From positions 85,932,001-85,996,000 of the forward strand of contig OZ231127.1 of assembly GCA_965153355.1 (NCBI GenBank): a stretch of 64,000 bases of DNA, read 5' to 3'. Source of the DNA: Flaccisagitta enflata. Its lineage: Eukaryota > Chaetognatha > Sagittoidea > Aphragmophora. A program made the translations under genes and the position numbers. Shown here in pieces: positions 13,240 to 24,978 of this stretch; within the stretch, counting starts at the first letter, position 1, and every line of letters begins with the position of its first letter. Below the pieces are notes generated by a model, which saw nothing but the letters and a program-made list of their open reading frames with translations, made no database searches and was not told the origin of the DNA.

Positions 13240-15088
13240 GGGGTTGTATGACATACATTGGAGAAAACTAGGTGGTGTGACATACATTGGAAAAGTCTGG
13301 GCTTTGTGACATACATTGGAGAATACTGGGCTGTGTGACATATATCAGAGAATACTGGATGGTGTGACATACATTGGAGAATTCTAGGCTGTGTGACATA
13401 TTGGAGAAAACTGGGTGGTGTGTACATTGGAGAATTCTGGGCTGTGTGACATATATCAAAGAAGTCTGGGTGGTGTGACATACGTTGGAGAATTCTGGAT
13501 GGTGTGACATTACTGACATACATTAGAGAATTATAGGCTGTGTGACATACATCGCAAAAAATGTTGTCCAACTTTCATATATCCAAGAAAAGTGGGGGTG
13601 TGACATACATTGGAGAATTCTGAGCTGTGTGACATACATTGGAGAAAACTGGGTGGTGTGTGTACATACATTGGAGAAATTCTGGGCTATTCGACATACA
13701 TAGGAAAAAACTGGGTGGTGAGACATACATCCAAGAATTCTGGGCTATGTGACATACATCGGAAAAAACTGGATGATATGACATACATTGAAAAATTCTG
13801 GGCTGTTTGACATACATTGGAGAAATCTGGGTGGTGTGGCAGCCATTGGAGAATACTGGGCTGTGTGACATAAGTTAGTTTTGCTAAATGGAAAACTAGG
13901 AGTGATGCGCGTGGTAACTAGTCAGTGAGGGCTCACAAGGCCCTCTTCCATATTCTTCAGTTTGGGTATAGTGAGGGATATTGTTCCACCTATCATACTA
14001 CTCAGTACCTTGGATTAGAAACATCGGAGAAAACTGGGTGGTGTGACATACATCGGAGAATTCTGGGCTGTGTGACATACATCGGAGAAAACTGGGTGGT
14101 GTGACATACATCGGAGAATTCTGGGCTGTGTGACATACATCGGAGAAAACTGAGGTGGTATGACATACATCAGAGAATTCTGGGCTGTGTAGCATACATG
14201 GGAGAAAACTGGGTGATGTGACATACATTGGAAAAAACTGGGTGAACCTTGTTATACGTTTGAGAGTTCTGGACTGTATGACAGACATGCATTGGAGAAA
14301 ACTGGGTGGTGTGAAATACATTGGAGAATTCTAAGCTGTGTGACATACATTGGAGAAAACTGGGTGATGTGACATACATCAGAGAATTCTGGGCTGTGTG
14401 ACATACACAGTAGAAAACTGGGTGGTGTGACATACATCGGAGAATTTTTGGTTGTGTGACATACATCGGAGAAAACTAGGTGGTGTGACATACATCAGAG
14501 AATTCTGGGCTGTGTGACATACATCGGACAAAACTGGGTGGTGTGACATACATTGGAGAAAACTGGGCTGTGTGACATACATCGGAGAAAACTGGGTGGT
14601 GTGACATACATCAGAATTCTGGGCTGTGTGACATACATCGGAGAGTTCTGGGCTGTGTGACATATATTGGAAAACACTGGGTGGTGTGACATACATTGGA
14701 GAGTTCTGGGCTGTGTAACATACATTGGAGAAACTGGGTGGTGTGACATACATCAGAGAATTCTGAGCTGTGTGAAATACATCGGAGAAAACTGGGTGAG
14801 TGTGACATACATCGGAGGGAATTCTGGGCTGTGTGACACCATCAGGAAAACTTGGGTGGTGTGACATACATCAGAGAATTCTGGGCACCAATGCTTGACA
14901 TACATCAGAAAACAGGTTGGTGTGACATACATGAGAGAAAGAATTCTGGGCTGTGTGACATACATCAGAGAAAACTGGGTGGTGTGACATACATTGGAGA
15001 AAACTGGGTGGTGTGACATACATCGCAGAGTTCTGGGCTGTGTGACATAAATGGGAAAACACTGGGTGGTGTGACATACATTGGAGTA
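13240..15088. repeat. 29-bp minisatellite with a two-unit (58-bp) higher order
   Basis: Two alternating 29-bp unit types share GACATACATCGGAGAA and differ in AACTGGGTGGTGT versus TTCTGGGCTGTGT. The array is more regular from 14030 onward and more diverged before 13870. It is interrupted at about 13873-14025 by unrelated DNA containing family D. Because 29 is not a multiple of 3, all minus frames are open over long stretches, giving repetitive MYVTPPSF/CHTAQNSP translations. Confidence 0.95.
13915..13990 (-). repeat. Repeat family D, copy 2, inside the 29-bp array
   Basis: GGCCCTCTTCCATATTCTTC and TTTGGGTATAGTGAGGGATA are the reverse complement of the copy at 6890-6965. The satellite resumes on both sides. 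Confidence 0.7.
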
Positions 15089-15438
15089 GTGGAGAAACCA
15101 TTTTGATCAAGATTCATCAGGTTACTTTTCTTCAGGTCCTAATATTTTTCTAGAGAGGGGAACCCCAAGTTTGGCCTTTATCAAGTAGAAAGGGTCGCCA
15201 CCGAATTATTTTTGATTTTCGATTTTTTCGCTAAAAAGAGACAAAGATAGCGACATACGTAATAAAGGGGAGACAAAGATAGCGACAAAGAAATAACTGC
15301 GAGGAAATCCCAAGCCTCCATAGATCATTTCAAATCAAAATGCAACAGCGGAAAATGATGATTTAAAGATTAGAATTGTTTCAGTTACCTTCTAACATGC
15401 CTCCCACAACATTACCCACCTTGGCTTTTCTAATTCTT

Positions 15439-15733
15439 AGTTGCGGACACGCAACTCTATAGGAGGCTTTGTCCATCCATCCGTCCATTGGTCCGTTCGT
15501 CATGGTGATTGAGTTAAAGAGTGGGAAAACGAGCGTTTTTTATACTTTTCTGTATGTTTGAGTGTTGGGATGGGTTGGGGTGTGGATGGGGGTTGGATGC
15601 CCCTGCCCACCTGTCTGGAGCGATATTGTTACCCCGCGTCGCTTGTTTGGTTACTCCTCTCCTCACTACTCACTAATGGGGACTGACCGACGGACAGATG
15701 GACAAAACCAGTTGAAGTCGCATACACGCGACT
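15439..15733. mobile_element. Family A composite with hairpins at both ends
   Basis: Left end AGTTGCGGACACGCAACTCT with GTCC units; right end AGTCGCATACACGCGACT in the opposite orientation with GACGGACAGATGGAC units. The interior carries CCCCTGCCCACCTGTCTGG. It looks like two head-to-head copies, or one copy that acquired a second hairpin end. Confidence 0.7.
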
Positions 15734-15775
15734 AGAAAAGGAAGTTTGTCGGCCGTGAGAAAATTCTGTTATTTC

Positions 15776-15778
<3 letters not shown>

Positions 15779-15852
<74 letters not shown>
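15779..15852. repeat. (AG)n microsatellite
   Basis: About 37 AG dinucleotides. Confidence 0.97.
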
Positions 15853-15854
<2 letters not shown>

Positions 15855-15859
15855 CTTTC

Positions 15860-16490
15860 CGATAAATCCCATTTTCTCTCTCTGGTATAAACTCCCCGCA
15901 GTCACGGAGGGGTGGGAGGGAGCGGAATAACAAAAAAGAAAAAAAATCTTTTTTTGCTTTTTTTATGAATGGACAAACTGACCGATATGGCAAGTTGCAT
16001 GTCCGCGATTGAAAAAAACAAATAGTATGTCGGGGTGCAAAGAAAGACAATATTTGATATGTCAAGACATTTTTTTTGGACGTTTTGAATATTGTTTATA
16101 AACATTTTTCATTAACAAAAATAGTAATTGATTTTTTTTATAATTGCTTTTGAACAGAAAAGCATTTCTATATCCTAAGTATAAAATATAAAAATAAAGA
16201 TAAAAAAAAGGTAATTCTTTTTTTACATATTTTGAGTAAAATTATTATTTTGTTCAGAAATTAAAAAAAATTCATTTTCATTAACATGGCATCTTTTTAA
16301 AAACCTATCTAATGAGGGCTGCATATTCAAAAATGCAAAATTTTGCAATCAGAAACAGAATTATAATTTTCCTATCTTTTTCTTCTATCTTTTAAAGAAA
16401 TATTCATGTCTTATTGAATAATTCTAGTCCTAATTAATAAACATATATTTTTTGTATAATAAGTATTTGATATTCTCATAGAAATTAGGA
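15860..16490. other. AT-rich unassigned DNA
   Basis: Long A and T runs, no domain-bearing frame and no repeat terminus recognised. Confidence 0.4.
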
Positions 16491-16494
16491 CGAT

Positions 16495-16704
16495 AACAAG
16501 GCCGGATACACGGCTACCCCAGTCGCGTGCGGGTGGGCAGGGGCTGTAATTGAGGTCACCATATCATTTGAGCAGGAGCAGTGACAAAAATCCCAAAAAA
16601 AAAAAAATAAAAGGAGTGGACGGACGGACGGACGGATGGACCAACCAGGCCGACGGACGGAAAGGCAGACCAAACAAATGGTGTAGAGTCGCGTAGCACG
16701 CGAC
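16495..16704 (-). mobile_element. Family A, full-length copy
   Basis: AACAAGGCCGGATACACGGC, AGTCGCGTGCGGGTGGGCAG, TTTGAGCAGGAGCAGTGAC, GACGGACGGACGGACGG, then the terminal hairpin GAGTCGCGTAGCACGCGACT followed by AAAAA. About 210 bp. It shows all modules: a GTCGCGTGC motif near one end, the tetranucleotide tract, and a terminal hairpin containing the inverse motif. Confidence 0.9.
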
Positions 16705-17182
16705 TAAAAATCTAAATTACAGATTCTATAACCAACTAGGATAAATGAATATCACATTTTATTGACTGATAATCAAATTTAGTCTTCGTTTGCACCGCGA
16801 CATAAATGGTATTCTGCAGTTGGCATAGTTCATGGAAACTCTCAATTTATATTTTGCCGTCACCCCTAAGGACACCAGAGAGAGCAGGCGTGCATACTGT
16901 CCCGTATCCCCTCCCCCGCGGGAATAAAATCAAAGGGTTTGAAAATGGGGAAGGTGATCAAAGGAAGAAGAAAAGGGTCAAAAAGTAATGACAGATCTTA
17001 TATTGTTGGTAGTACTAAAAGACAACATTTCATTAAAACAATACAAATTTATATGAATAAAACACAAAAAATATGTCATCATAACTAAATGGGGAAGAAA
17101 ATCAACGATTTATCAAACATGCAGGGAAGAAATCGCATTTGGCTAAAACTGGCTTTCCCCTAGCAAGAAATTTTCTTTGATA

Positions 17183-17784
17183 ACCATGGCAAAAAAAAAA
17201 ACGGACATGGCGGTTTATGATGCTTTTGACTGGCTCAGTCTTAATGAAAATACAAAAAATTGGTGACCGTTTGAAAGATCTTCAAAAGTTCTTCAAATCT
17301 AGACCAAGCAGAAAAATGTAGCTCAAACCGTTAGAAATGGCAATAGTTTAAAGTAGAGCATCACCATAATCTGTCAATAGAAGGAATTCTGTACTTTTAG
17401 TTCACTATTTAAAAGCAAAGAATACATAAATGACAAAAGGAAACTAAGAAAAAAATTTATGAGAAAATGAAAATATAACTTATCTACAAAATGCTTTCAG
17501 CAGACATTTTAAGTCAATCCCAGTTAAGTAGTAATCAAATAAAAACATTTAGTCCATGAATTCAAGTTAGATTAAAAACGTCATATCTGGCAGATTACAA
17601 TTTGATACTTTCTTTTCAAATTAACATAACTTCTAAAGTTTTAAAGTTAGAATTTCGTTCAACAACTCAAATTGAAGATTTTTTGAAGCTCTTTAGAATG
17701 GTCATAGATTTTATGTTCTTTCTCAACTGCAGCACCAAGTTATAGTAGAAGTAAGCAGTGTCCGATTTTTTCTTTGGCCACTGT
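17183..17784. mobile_element. Foldback element T2, TA target duplication
   Basis: Left ACCATGGCAAAAAAAAAAAC plus GGACATGGC; right GTGTCCGATTTTTTCTTTGG plus CCACTGT. TA lies on both sides (17181-17182 and 17785-17786). It is 602 bp. The interior has TCAAATCTAGACCAAGCAGA and TTTTTGAAGCTCTTTAGAAT, phrases seen in other elements of this class. Confidence 0.7.
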
Positions 17785-18107
17785 TAACATCCACTGAATC
17801 AACATTTGAGTCTATTCCACTTAAAGAGAAAATGGGATTTATTAGAAAACCAAAAGGGCGATATGGATGGAGCTGCCATCCTTACACCTTTTTCTGTGAA
17901 CCTATGATCTTGACTCGCATGACAACTTCATCGTTATCATCGTCATTATCAATGTTTCATCAAATTCATCGATTCATTCCTTTACAAATCTCCGACAAAT
18001 GTTCCCACACAATTAGGGTCAATCCGCGCAATTGGGGTCCATCTTGCATCTGTCCGTGACAATGTTTAATTCCGAGCGGTTTTCGCATTACCCAACCCAA
18101 ACGTCCA

Positions 18108-18130
18108 AAACGTGTATCCGGCCTTGTTTC
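18108..18130 (+). mobile_element. Family A terminal fragment
   Basis: GTGTATCCGGCCTTGTTT, the non-hairpin end only. Confidence 0.5.
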
Positions 18131-18284
18131 TGCCATGGTTACGTATCTCGGTATCTGTTTGCGAGCTGGGAATTACAAATATCCCGCTTTGTTTCTGCCA
18201 TGGTTATGTATCTGTTTGCGCGCTGAGAATTACTCATAATCAGGAGGTAAGAAATTATCTATCTGTTTGCCTGCTTGTTAGTGT

Positions 18285-18485
<201 letters not shown>

Positions 18486-18617
18486 TAGCTTTGGGCCTTT
18501 ATGATCGTATGGTCAAACGAAAAAATGAAAAAAAAAGTTTTTTGTCGGTCTTTCCACCCATACCTTATGCTTAGCCAGTCAGTTGGTTGCTAAATCGTTT
18601 TGTCGTTTGGTCCATCC

Positions 18618-19117
18618 TTTTTTGGGCAGAGGCCCCAAAGGGCTGATGTCCTGTATATAGCTGTAGCACACAGCGGGGAATCTCGAGACGTCCGTCCTTC
18701 CGTCCATCCTTCTGTCCTTCCGTCCTTCCGTCCGTCCTCTCTTGTTGACTATCAATGCCTCAAATTAGCCCTCCCAGAACTCAATTTAGCCCTCCAGGCC
18801 TAAAATCAGCCCTCTTGGCTTCAAATCAGCCCCACTCCCATGCCCTAAATCTGCCTCTCAGACCTCAAATCTGCCCTCCAGACCGCCAGACCTCAAATCT
18901 GCTCTCCAAGTCTTAATCATGCCTTCCAACCCTCAGATATGCCAGCTGTGGCATAAATCAGCCATCTAGAGCCCCTCCCACGGGATGGACGGACGTCTCT
19001 TGAAATTCCCCCTGTGCCCTTTGGGGCCGCTGCCCTGCTCTCACTCCACTTCTTCACTGGATCACTCAGCAGGGCATCCGGTACCGCTGACCATGTCCGA
19101 TCCTTGGATGACTAGTT
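18618..19117 (+). mobile_element. Family B, near-complete copy
   Basis: Starts TTTTTTGGGCAGAGGCCCCA, GGGCTGATGTCCTGTA and GTCCGTCC units. Degenerate 20-21 bp CCTCAAATCAGCCCTC units follow, then an inverted end (TTGAAATTCCCCCTGTG, CCTTTGGGGCCGCTGCCCTG) and the tail GGTACCGCTGACCATGTCCG, GATCCTTGGATGACTAGTT. Confidence 0.88.
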
Positions 19118-19510
19118 AATTCTTTGGCGTTCTTTTGGCGTCTCACTGCCCATGTCCAAATATCCTGATGTCCTTTATATCACTGCCTCTGTACATCCGT
19201 ATGTAAATAGAGTAGTCGCTTTTTTGACCTTGCCTTGTCAGTGTCATCGCCCCATCCATTTATCAAATCATATTCGTCATTGTATTTTTTGGTTTATTTA
19301 CATGTTTATGTCCACCCATTTATCTATTCACTTTCCTTTCTGTAATTCACTACTAATTTTTTGATTAGAATCTAACTTTTTCTTGTCAATACACATGTTA
19401 TTACGAGTAATTCAGCAAAAAGTCATACAAATTTGATTCTCCAAAAATGGTTATGGGTGACTTTCGAAGAAGCATTTTTATCGCAATCTCGTAAATCTAT
19501 TTCTCCTTCA

Positions 19511-19615
19511 GGTCGTGCACCCGCGACTTTGAAAGAGGCTTTGTCTGACAGTTTATCCATTGGTACGTTCATCCGTTCTTCCGTCCATCATTCCGTCCAT
19601 TAGTTGGTTTAACCA
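19511..19615 (+). mobile_element. Family A fragment, hairpin end
   Basis: GGTCGTGCACCCGCGACTTT, then GAAAGAGGCTTTGTCTGACA and degenerate GTCCATTGGT units, ending close to a GT microsatellite. Confidence 0.7.
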
Positions 19616-19632
19616 TCTGTTCTTCCAAATAG

Positions 19633-19633
<1 letters not shown>

Positions 19634-19709
<76 letters not shown>
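19634..19709. repeat. (GT)n microsatellite
   Basis: About 38 GT dinucleotides. Confidence 0.97.
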
Positions 19710-19710
<1 letters not shown>

Positions 19711-20053
19711 CGTGGGGGTGGGGGGCAATTCTGAGAATGTAAATGAACCAGTTAAGGAAACATTTATAGTAGCCAAAACAAGATTCCCCGTTACACTTGT
19801 GTTAGATTCAGGGGTGTATATAGTTGAGCGGCACTTGATTTGTATTACAACTTTTTGGATTTGTTGCAACTTGTAGCAATTGCGGCAAAGACAAAAAAAA
19901 AACTTGAAGCAACTTGATAAACGCTATGAAAAATCCTTCACCAACTTGAATTTTGCCAAAAACGAGGATTCCCCAATAAACCAGGCCAAAATAGGGTCAC
20001 TAAGTGCTCCCCGCTGATGAAGAGTTGCTGATTAAGAGTTTGTGAATGAAAGT

Positions 20054-20112
20054 GATGAATGAATGAATGAATGAATAAATGAATGAATGAATGAATGGAT
20101 GAATGAATGAGT
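20054..20112. repeat. (GAAT)n microsatellite
   Basis: About 14 GAAT units with two substitutions. Confidence 0.93.
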
Positions 20113-20550
20113 TTCTAGAATGGAGACGCAGTTCATGCATTTCAAATGATTGCGTGTTCTAAAGAAGAACTAACTATCAAGCCCTTAGAGTGGTCTAATT
20201 ATGGAAAGTAATTTAAGAATCTTCTTCAACAGGTTATTAAAAGGTCCCAGCTTCGAATACCAAACTGGTTTTCTAATAGGAAGCTGAAATTCTTCAATAA
20301 GTGCGGCTGTGCCCTCTATGTCATATCAAAATTTACTATTTATAGGGAAGCCACAGGGGAATGTCATACCTCATTGTTAACCCCTTTGGGTCTACGCATT
20401 GCACAAGTAAAATATCAGTCCTCTCACTAGATTGATACTCAGGTTTTAAAAACCCCAGTATTTCCAAGTCAAGACGACATTAGCTTTAGCCATTCAGTTT
20501 TGATATGCTTTAGTGAGCTAAAATCAGCTATGTTTCATAAAAAAATGGTA

Positions 20551-21139
20551 CAGTGGAGTTTGTGGAATAACAGCCTAAACTGGAGAGGTGTTTAAGTGCT
20601 CTTAATTTAGATGACAACGATATTTAAAATATAAGTTGTTTAAACGTGCTTTTGTCCCGAAGATTTTCGGTTGCTATGGAAACCAAAATTATTTTTTCAA
20701 TTATCTATAACCACTAAAATATCAATATTTTGAAATATTGTCAAAGAACATTACCTGGTAAATTTGCTACAACTTTCCCACAGTATGTTCTGTAGAAATA
20801 TTGCTCGTTTGTGTTACTATGAGGGCATACATAGCAACACAAATGCTCACCTAACAGCAGCTAGCAGCAATATTCTTCTGAAGCATACTGTGGAAGGGTG
20901 TAGCAAATTTAATTCTGAGCAATGTTCCCTGATAATATATGTAAAAATATTGATATTTTAGTGGTTATCGATGTTTGAAAAAATAATTTTGGTTTTGATT
21001 GGTAAAGGAGATATGAGGCTTTAAGTGATGCGATAAACTTATTTCCAAGGTTGTATTTCAAATATCAAGTTTGTCAAATGAAATTAAGACACCTAAATAC
21101 CTTCCTCCAGCTTAGGCTGTTATTCCTCGAACCCCACTG
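20551..21139. mobile_element. Foldback element T3 (family F), TA target duplication
   Basis: Left CAGTGGAGTTTGTGGAATAA plus CAGCCTAA; right TTAGGCTGTTATTCCTCGAA plus CCCCACTG. TA flanks both ends (20549-20550 and 21140-21141). It is 589 bp. An inner inverted pair of about 130 bp per arm (around 20678-20815 and 20865-21002) carries GCTACAACTTTCCCACAGTA and its partner, so most of the element can fold. Related fragments occur at 26280-26359/26932-27055 and 29582-29670. Confidence 0.85.
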
Positions 21140-21141
21140 TA

Positions 21142-22005
21142 TCTGTTTTGGGTCAATTACATTGATTTTTTTGGATGAAAATTTCATCGAAAAAAAGAAG
21201 AAGAAAAAAAAAAAACCCACAGTGACTCATCATCAAGACAAGCTCGAACGTAGACAAGAACATATTTTCACAGTACTATGCCATGTTTACCAACAATGAG
21301 TGATATTGATGCTCAGGGTGATTCTTGTCATTCTTTACTTCGGTTTAGTGGGATTTAACGCCATTAACCAGGTTAATGGCTTTCATAAAAAAACAAATCT
21401 TTAACCTCCGGTGTTTAACCATTTCGTTTCCCACGGTCAAGCACTACAATTTAGAACTCAGTTTTTTTCTATATTTATGGCCATTGTCGGACGAGCGTGA
21501 CCTAATTAATGACATTTATTCACACAGTAATTTAGCAAAAGGCACGAACGAGCGTTACATTTTGACAAGATTAGGGAAGCCATTATTTACTCTTCCTATG
21601 CTTTACGACCAAGCGAGTGCTTGAGGTTGACGACGCTTTCGATGAAGCGGTGGCAAAAAAAATTGCGAACTATGGAGTTATATGAAACCTGCAACAGTTT
21701 TGGACATGCGGATTGCGCCATTGCCTAGCTCTAGAAAAGCCCTTTAGTTCTATTCTGAATATCTATTGGATCAAAAAAAGCAACATGGCTTCTACTGATA
21801 ATGTAAATATAAACATTGCATTTCTAGTGCATTCGTCATCCTTTTAGGTGTAATGATTAGTACCCCTAGGTCCCTTTAAATGAATAAAACCAGTAAAATA
21901 AAAGATAAACTGCCCGTTTATATCCATAGATTTATTTTATTTATTTCAATCATTATATTATCCAGATAAGAGTAGAATAGATTAAGTCTATGGTAGCTGA
22001 GGTTT
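21142..22005. other. Unassigned DNA
   Basis: An 82-codon plus-strand open frame (21376-21624) has no recognisable domain, and its start context is unremarkable. No repeat termini were found. Confidence 0.4.
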
Positions 22006-22009
22006 AGCA

Positions 22010-22940
22010 GTTCAATGGGCAGCAGTCCAAAACTAGGATTTTTCTCTCCTATATTTTGTATGTCTATAGCAGTCTGGCAGCAGTCCACCCCAAATATCAC
22101 TTGCGCTAGCATGGGGACGCCCACAGCAGTTCGGCAACAGTCCACTATTACTAACTAAGGGATGCCCACAGCAGTCCAGCAGCAGTCCACCTTTGCCACC
22201 ATTTGCCCCTAACTTGTCGATGCCCCAGCATTTCATCATACACTAATTTGGGGATGCTCTAGCAGTCCGGCAGCAGTCCACTATTATTAATAAGGGGATG
22301 CCCACAGCAGTCCAGCAGCAGTTCACCCCTGCCACCACTTGCCTTAACTTGTTGATGCCCCGGCATTTCACCTTACACTAACTTCGGGATGTCCTAGCAG
22401 TACTGCAGCAGTCCACTATTGGATGCCCACAGCAGTCCACTATTGGATGCCCACAGCAGTCTGCCAGTAGTCCACCTCTGGATGCCCACAGCAGTCCACT
22501 ATTGGATGCCCACAGCAGTCTGCCAGTAGTCCACCTCTGCCACCACTTGCCCCAACTTGTTGATGCCCCAGCATTTCACCTTACACTAACTTGCGGATGT
22601 CCTAGCAGTGCTGCAGCAGCCCACTATTACTAACTAGAGGATGCCCACAGCGGTCTGGCAGCAGTCCACCTCTGCCACCACTTGCTCTAACTTGTTGATG
22701 CCCCGGCAGATCACCTTACACTAAGTTGAGGATGTCCTAGCAATACTGCAGCGATCTGCTATTACTAACTAGGGGATGCCCACAGCAGTCTAGCAGCAGT
22801 CCACCTCTGCCAACACTTGCTCTAATTTGTTGATGCCCCGGCAGTTCACCTTACACTAAGTTGAGGATGCCCTCAGCAGTCCGGCAGCAGTCCGGCAGCA
22901 GTCCACTATTCACTATTTAGAGGATGCCCACAGCAGTTAT
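22010..22940. repeat. ~135-bp satellite, about 6-7 units
   Basis: Units contain CAGCAGTCCACTATT, GGATGCCCACAGCAGTC, CACCTCTGCCACCACTTGCC, AACTTGTTGATGCCCC and TTCACCTTACACTAACTTG. The GGATGTCCTAGCAG landmark recurs near 22252, 22387, 22595, 22730 and 22866, a spacing of about 135 bp. One interval is enlarged to about 208 bp by a local duplication of a shorter sub-unit (22410-22530). Confidence 0.9.
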
Positions 22941-22945
22941 GTTTA

Positions 22946-23438
22946 CAGTCAGCGGACAAAACACAATAGGTATATATATCACTCCGTTGGTTTTGATTCA
23001 ACTCACTGATGTTGAACAGAATGCTGTAAATAACAACTGGTTGTTGAAATTACAGCCGGCTGTTAAGTTACAAAGTTGGCAAAAATCAAACTTTCACCAA
23101 ATAGAATGAGACCTGCAGATTCATAATCCTGATAAAATTAAGAAGTTTGATATATGTAATATACTTATATAAAAATAAAATTTGTATCAATGTTTAATTT
23201 AGTATAATGCAATGTTAAAAAAACTTACAGAAAGTGTTAAGTGTGACATATTTCTCAGAATTTCATCAGAATTATGAATCTGCAATCTCATTCTACTTGG
23301 TGAAAGTTGGATTTTTGACTTTTGCTTGAAACTGTAATTTCAACGACCAGTTATTTACAGCATTCTGTTCAACATCAGTGGGTTGGATCAAAACCAACGG
23401 AGTGATATATATACCTATTGTGTTTTGTCCGCTGACTG
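22946..23438. mobile_element. Foldback element with possible TTTA target duplication
   Basis: Left CAGTCAGCGGACAAAACACA; right TGTGTTTTGTCCGCTGACTG. Arms of about 190 bp are highly similar (for example CACTCCGTTGGTTTTGAT) around a ~110-bp centre. TTTA borders both ends (22942-22945 and 23439-23442). It is 493 bp and lies directly at the end of the 135-bp satellite. Confidence 0.85.
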
Positions 23439-23737
23439 TTTAAACAGGCGTGTGTAAAGTTGAGTTGAAGACGGGGGGGGGGAATGGCCTAAAAAAAGAG
23501 AAATACAAAATTTTTGAAGATTTAACACTTTTGATGGGTAATATTTGATTACTTCAACAAAATTTAACACTATTCAAACTGTTTTATTACATTGAGGGGA
23601 AAAAATTCATAGATTTTGTAACGCGATGCAAGGTGTCGCGGGGAAAATCAAAGGCGGGGGGGGGGAATAAAATCAAAAGCTGCGCAATTATATACACCCC
23701 TGTGTTTTAACAATAATTATGGAACAGGTGTTAGTTA

Positions 23738-24328
23738 ACCATAAGTGCAATAAAAATGGCCGATATTTAAACAGCTTTGAGCACAGGTTTTGGTTAAAAG
23801 ATTTTTGGGACCATCCTATAATTCATAGAGTGTAGAAAGATATCAAAAATATCGTTCATTTGAGTCCATGCAGCATTTTTTTCGCAATTCCTTTAGAAAA
23901 TACAGATTAAGGGCTGACAACTAAAATCCCACCTCAAGAAAAAAACGGCCGAATTTGTCGCTGGGATTTTCTAAGTTATTTTAGGTGAGTAAAAATGATC
24001 AAAGATCATTATCGATTTTGATGAAATTTTAGGTTTTAGTTGACATGTACTTTTCCCAATATCAAATCAATTTTTAACAATATCGGGCAACGTCTTCTGT
24101 GATTTTTTTATGGAACTTTGTAAAAATACCATGGGCAGTTTCAAAACTGACTGGTTTTGCTAATCTTACTCTAACTTGCATATGCATTGAGTTAGTGGTC
24201 CCACAGGACTTTCAAATAAAAGATGTTTTGAAGGGCTTTCCAGGTGTCATGAATTTTGCTATGTTGGGATAAGTTCTAGTTTCTTTACAGACCTTTCAAA
24301 AATCGACCATTTTTATTGCACTTATGGT
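23738..24328. mobile_element. Foldback element T4, TA target duplication
   Basis: Left ACCATAAGTGCAATAAAAAT plus GG; right CCATTTTTATTGCACTTATG plus GT. TA on both sides (23736-23737 and 24329-24330). It is 591 bp with no open frame. Confidence 0.88.
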
Positions 24329-24723
24329 TATCGACAGCACAACTGCTGATCGACCATTAGATCGCGATCTCGCCGCAGAAGGCTGAGAAGAAAACATCTG
24401 ACATGTTTATTCTATGATTTTGATAAAAAAATCTATTTAAAAAAACAACCGCGAAAAGATTCTCATCCTATAAAAGGACTTTCTGGGAGTCTAGACTCAG
24501 AATCAATGAAACAGAATGATGTTGATGTTCAAATATAAACACGCCTCTAAAGCAGGTGAATGAGTAAGGCCGACGTAGCGAAACTGAAACTGCTTGAACT
24601 AGAATGCTTTAATTGCAAATTACTGTTAAACTCATTTGCAAATGACTGTCAAACGGATTTTAAGGAACTAACATATCTTATCTGTTATAGGCAGAACTCT
24701 TGTTTTAGCCAATAAAGGAAATA

Positions 24724-24887
24724 AACAAGGCCAACACGCGTGCGGTCGTCAGGACTAATATGTAAAATGACTGAAAACGATGTAAAACAGCGAAAAAAAG
24801 CTAAGCGTGATGGACCGACCGACGGACCGACGGATCAACGGATCGACAGACGGACAGAGTGGGTCATAGAGTCGCGTGCACGCGACT
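24724..24887 (-). mobile_element. Family A copy
   Basis: AACAAGGCCAACACGCGTGC, GACCGACCGACGGACCGACG and the terminal hairpin AGTCGCGTGCACGCGACT followed by AAAA. Confidence 0.88.
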
Positions 24888-24978
24888 AAAAACAAAACCA
24901 ATTTGAACAGACTATGAAATTGCATGCATCATAGGAATTCCGTTTGTGGTGGGTCTGTTAGAGCGAGGTTCAACTGTA

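Noticed and set aside
13240-15088. CRISPR-like regular array
   Set aside because: Repeat units are contiguous with no unique spacers, and the genome is eukaryotic.
12966-15110. Repetitive peptides such as MYVTPPSF and CHTAQNSP over many frames
   Set aside because: The 29-bp unit is not a multiple of three, so the same peptide phrases appear in all three frames. No start context, splice sites or domain support coding.
16495-16704. Family A as a tRNA-derived SINE
   Set aside because: No A-box/B-box pair was found, and the terminal hairpin with AAAA and a no-duplication empty site fits a different mechanism better.
18032-18226. Short frame with tandem CFCHGY-type phrases
   Set aside because: It comes from a small local duplication (TTTCTGCCATGGTTA) next to a family A end, with no coding support.
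21376-21624. 82-codon plus-strand frame
   Set aside because: No domain, repeat or splice evidence; the length is within chance expectation.
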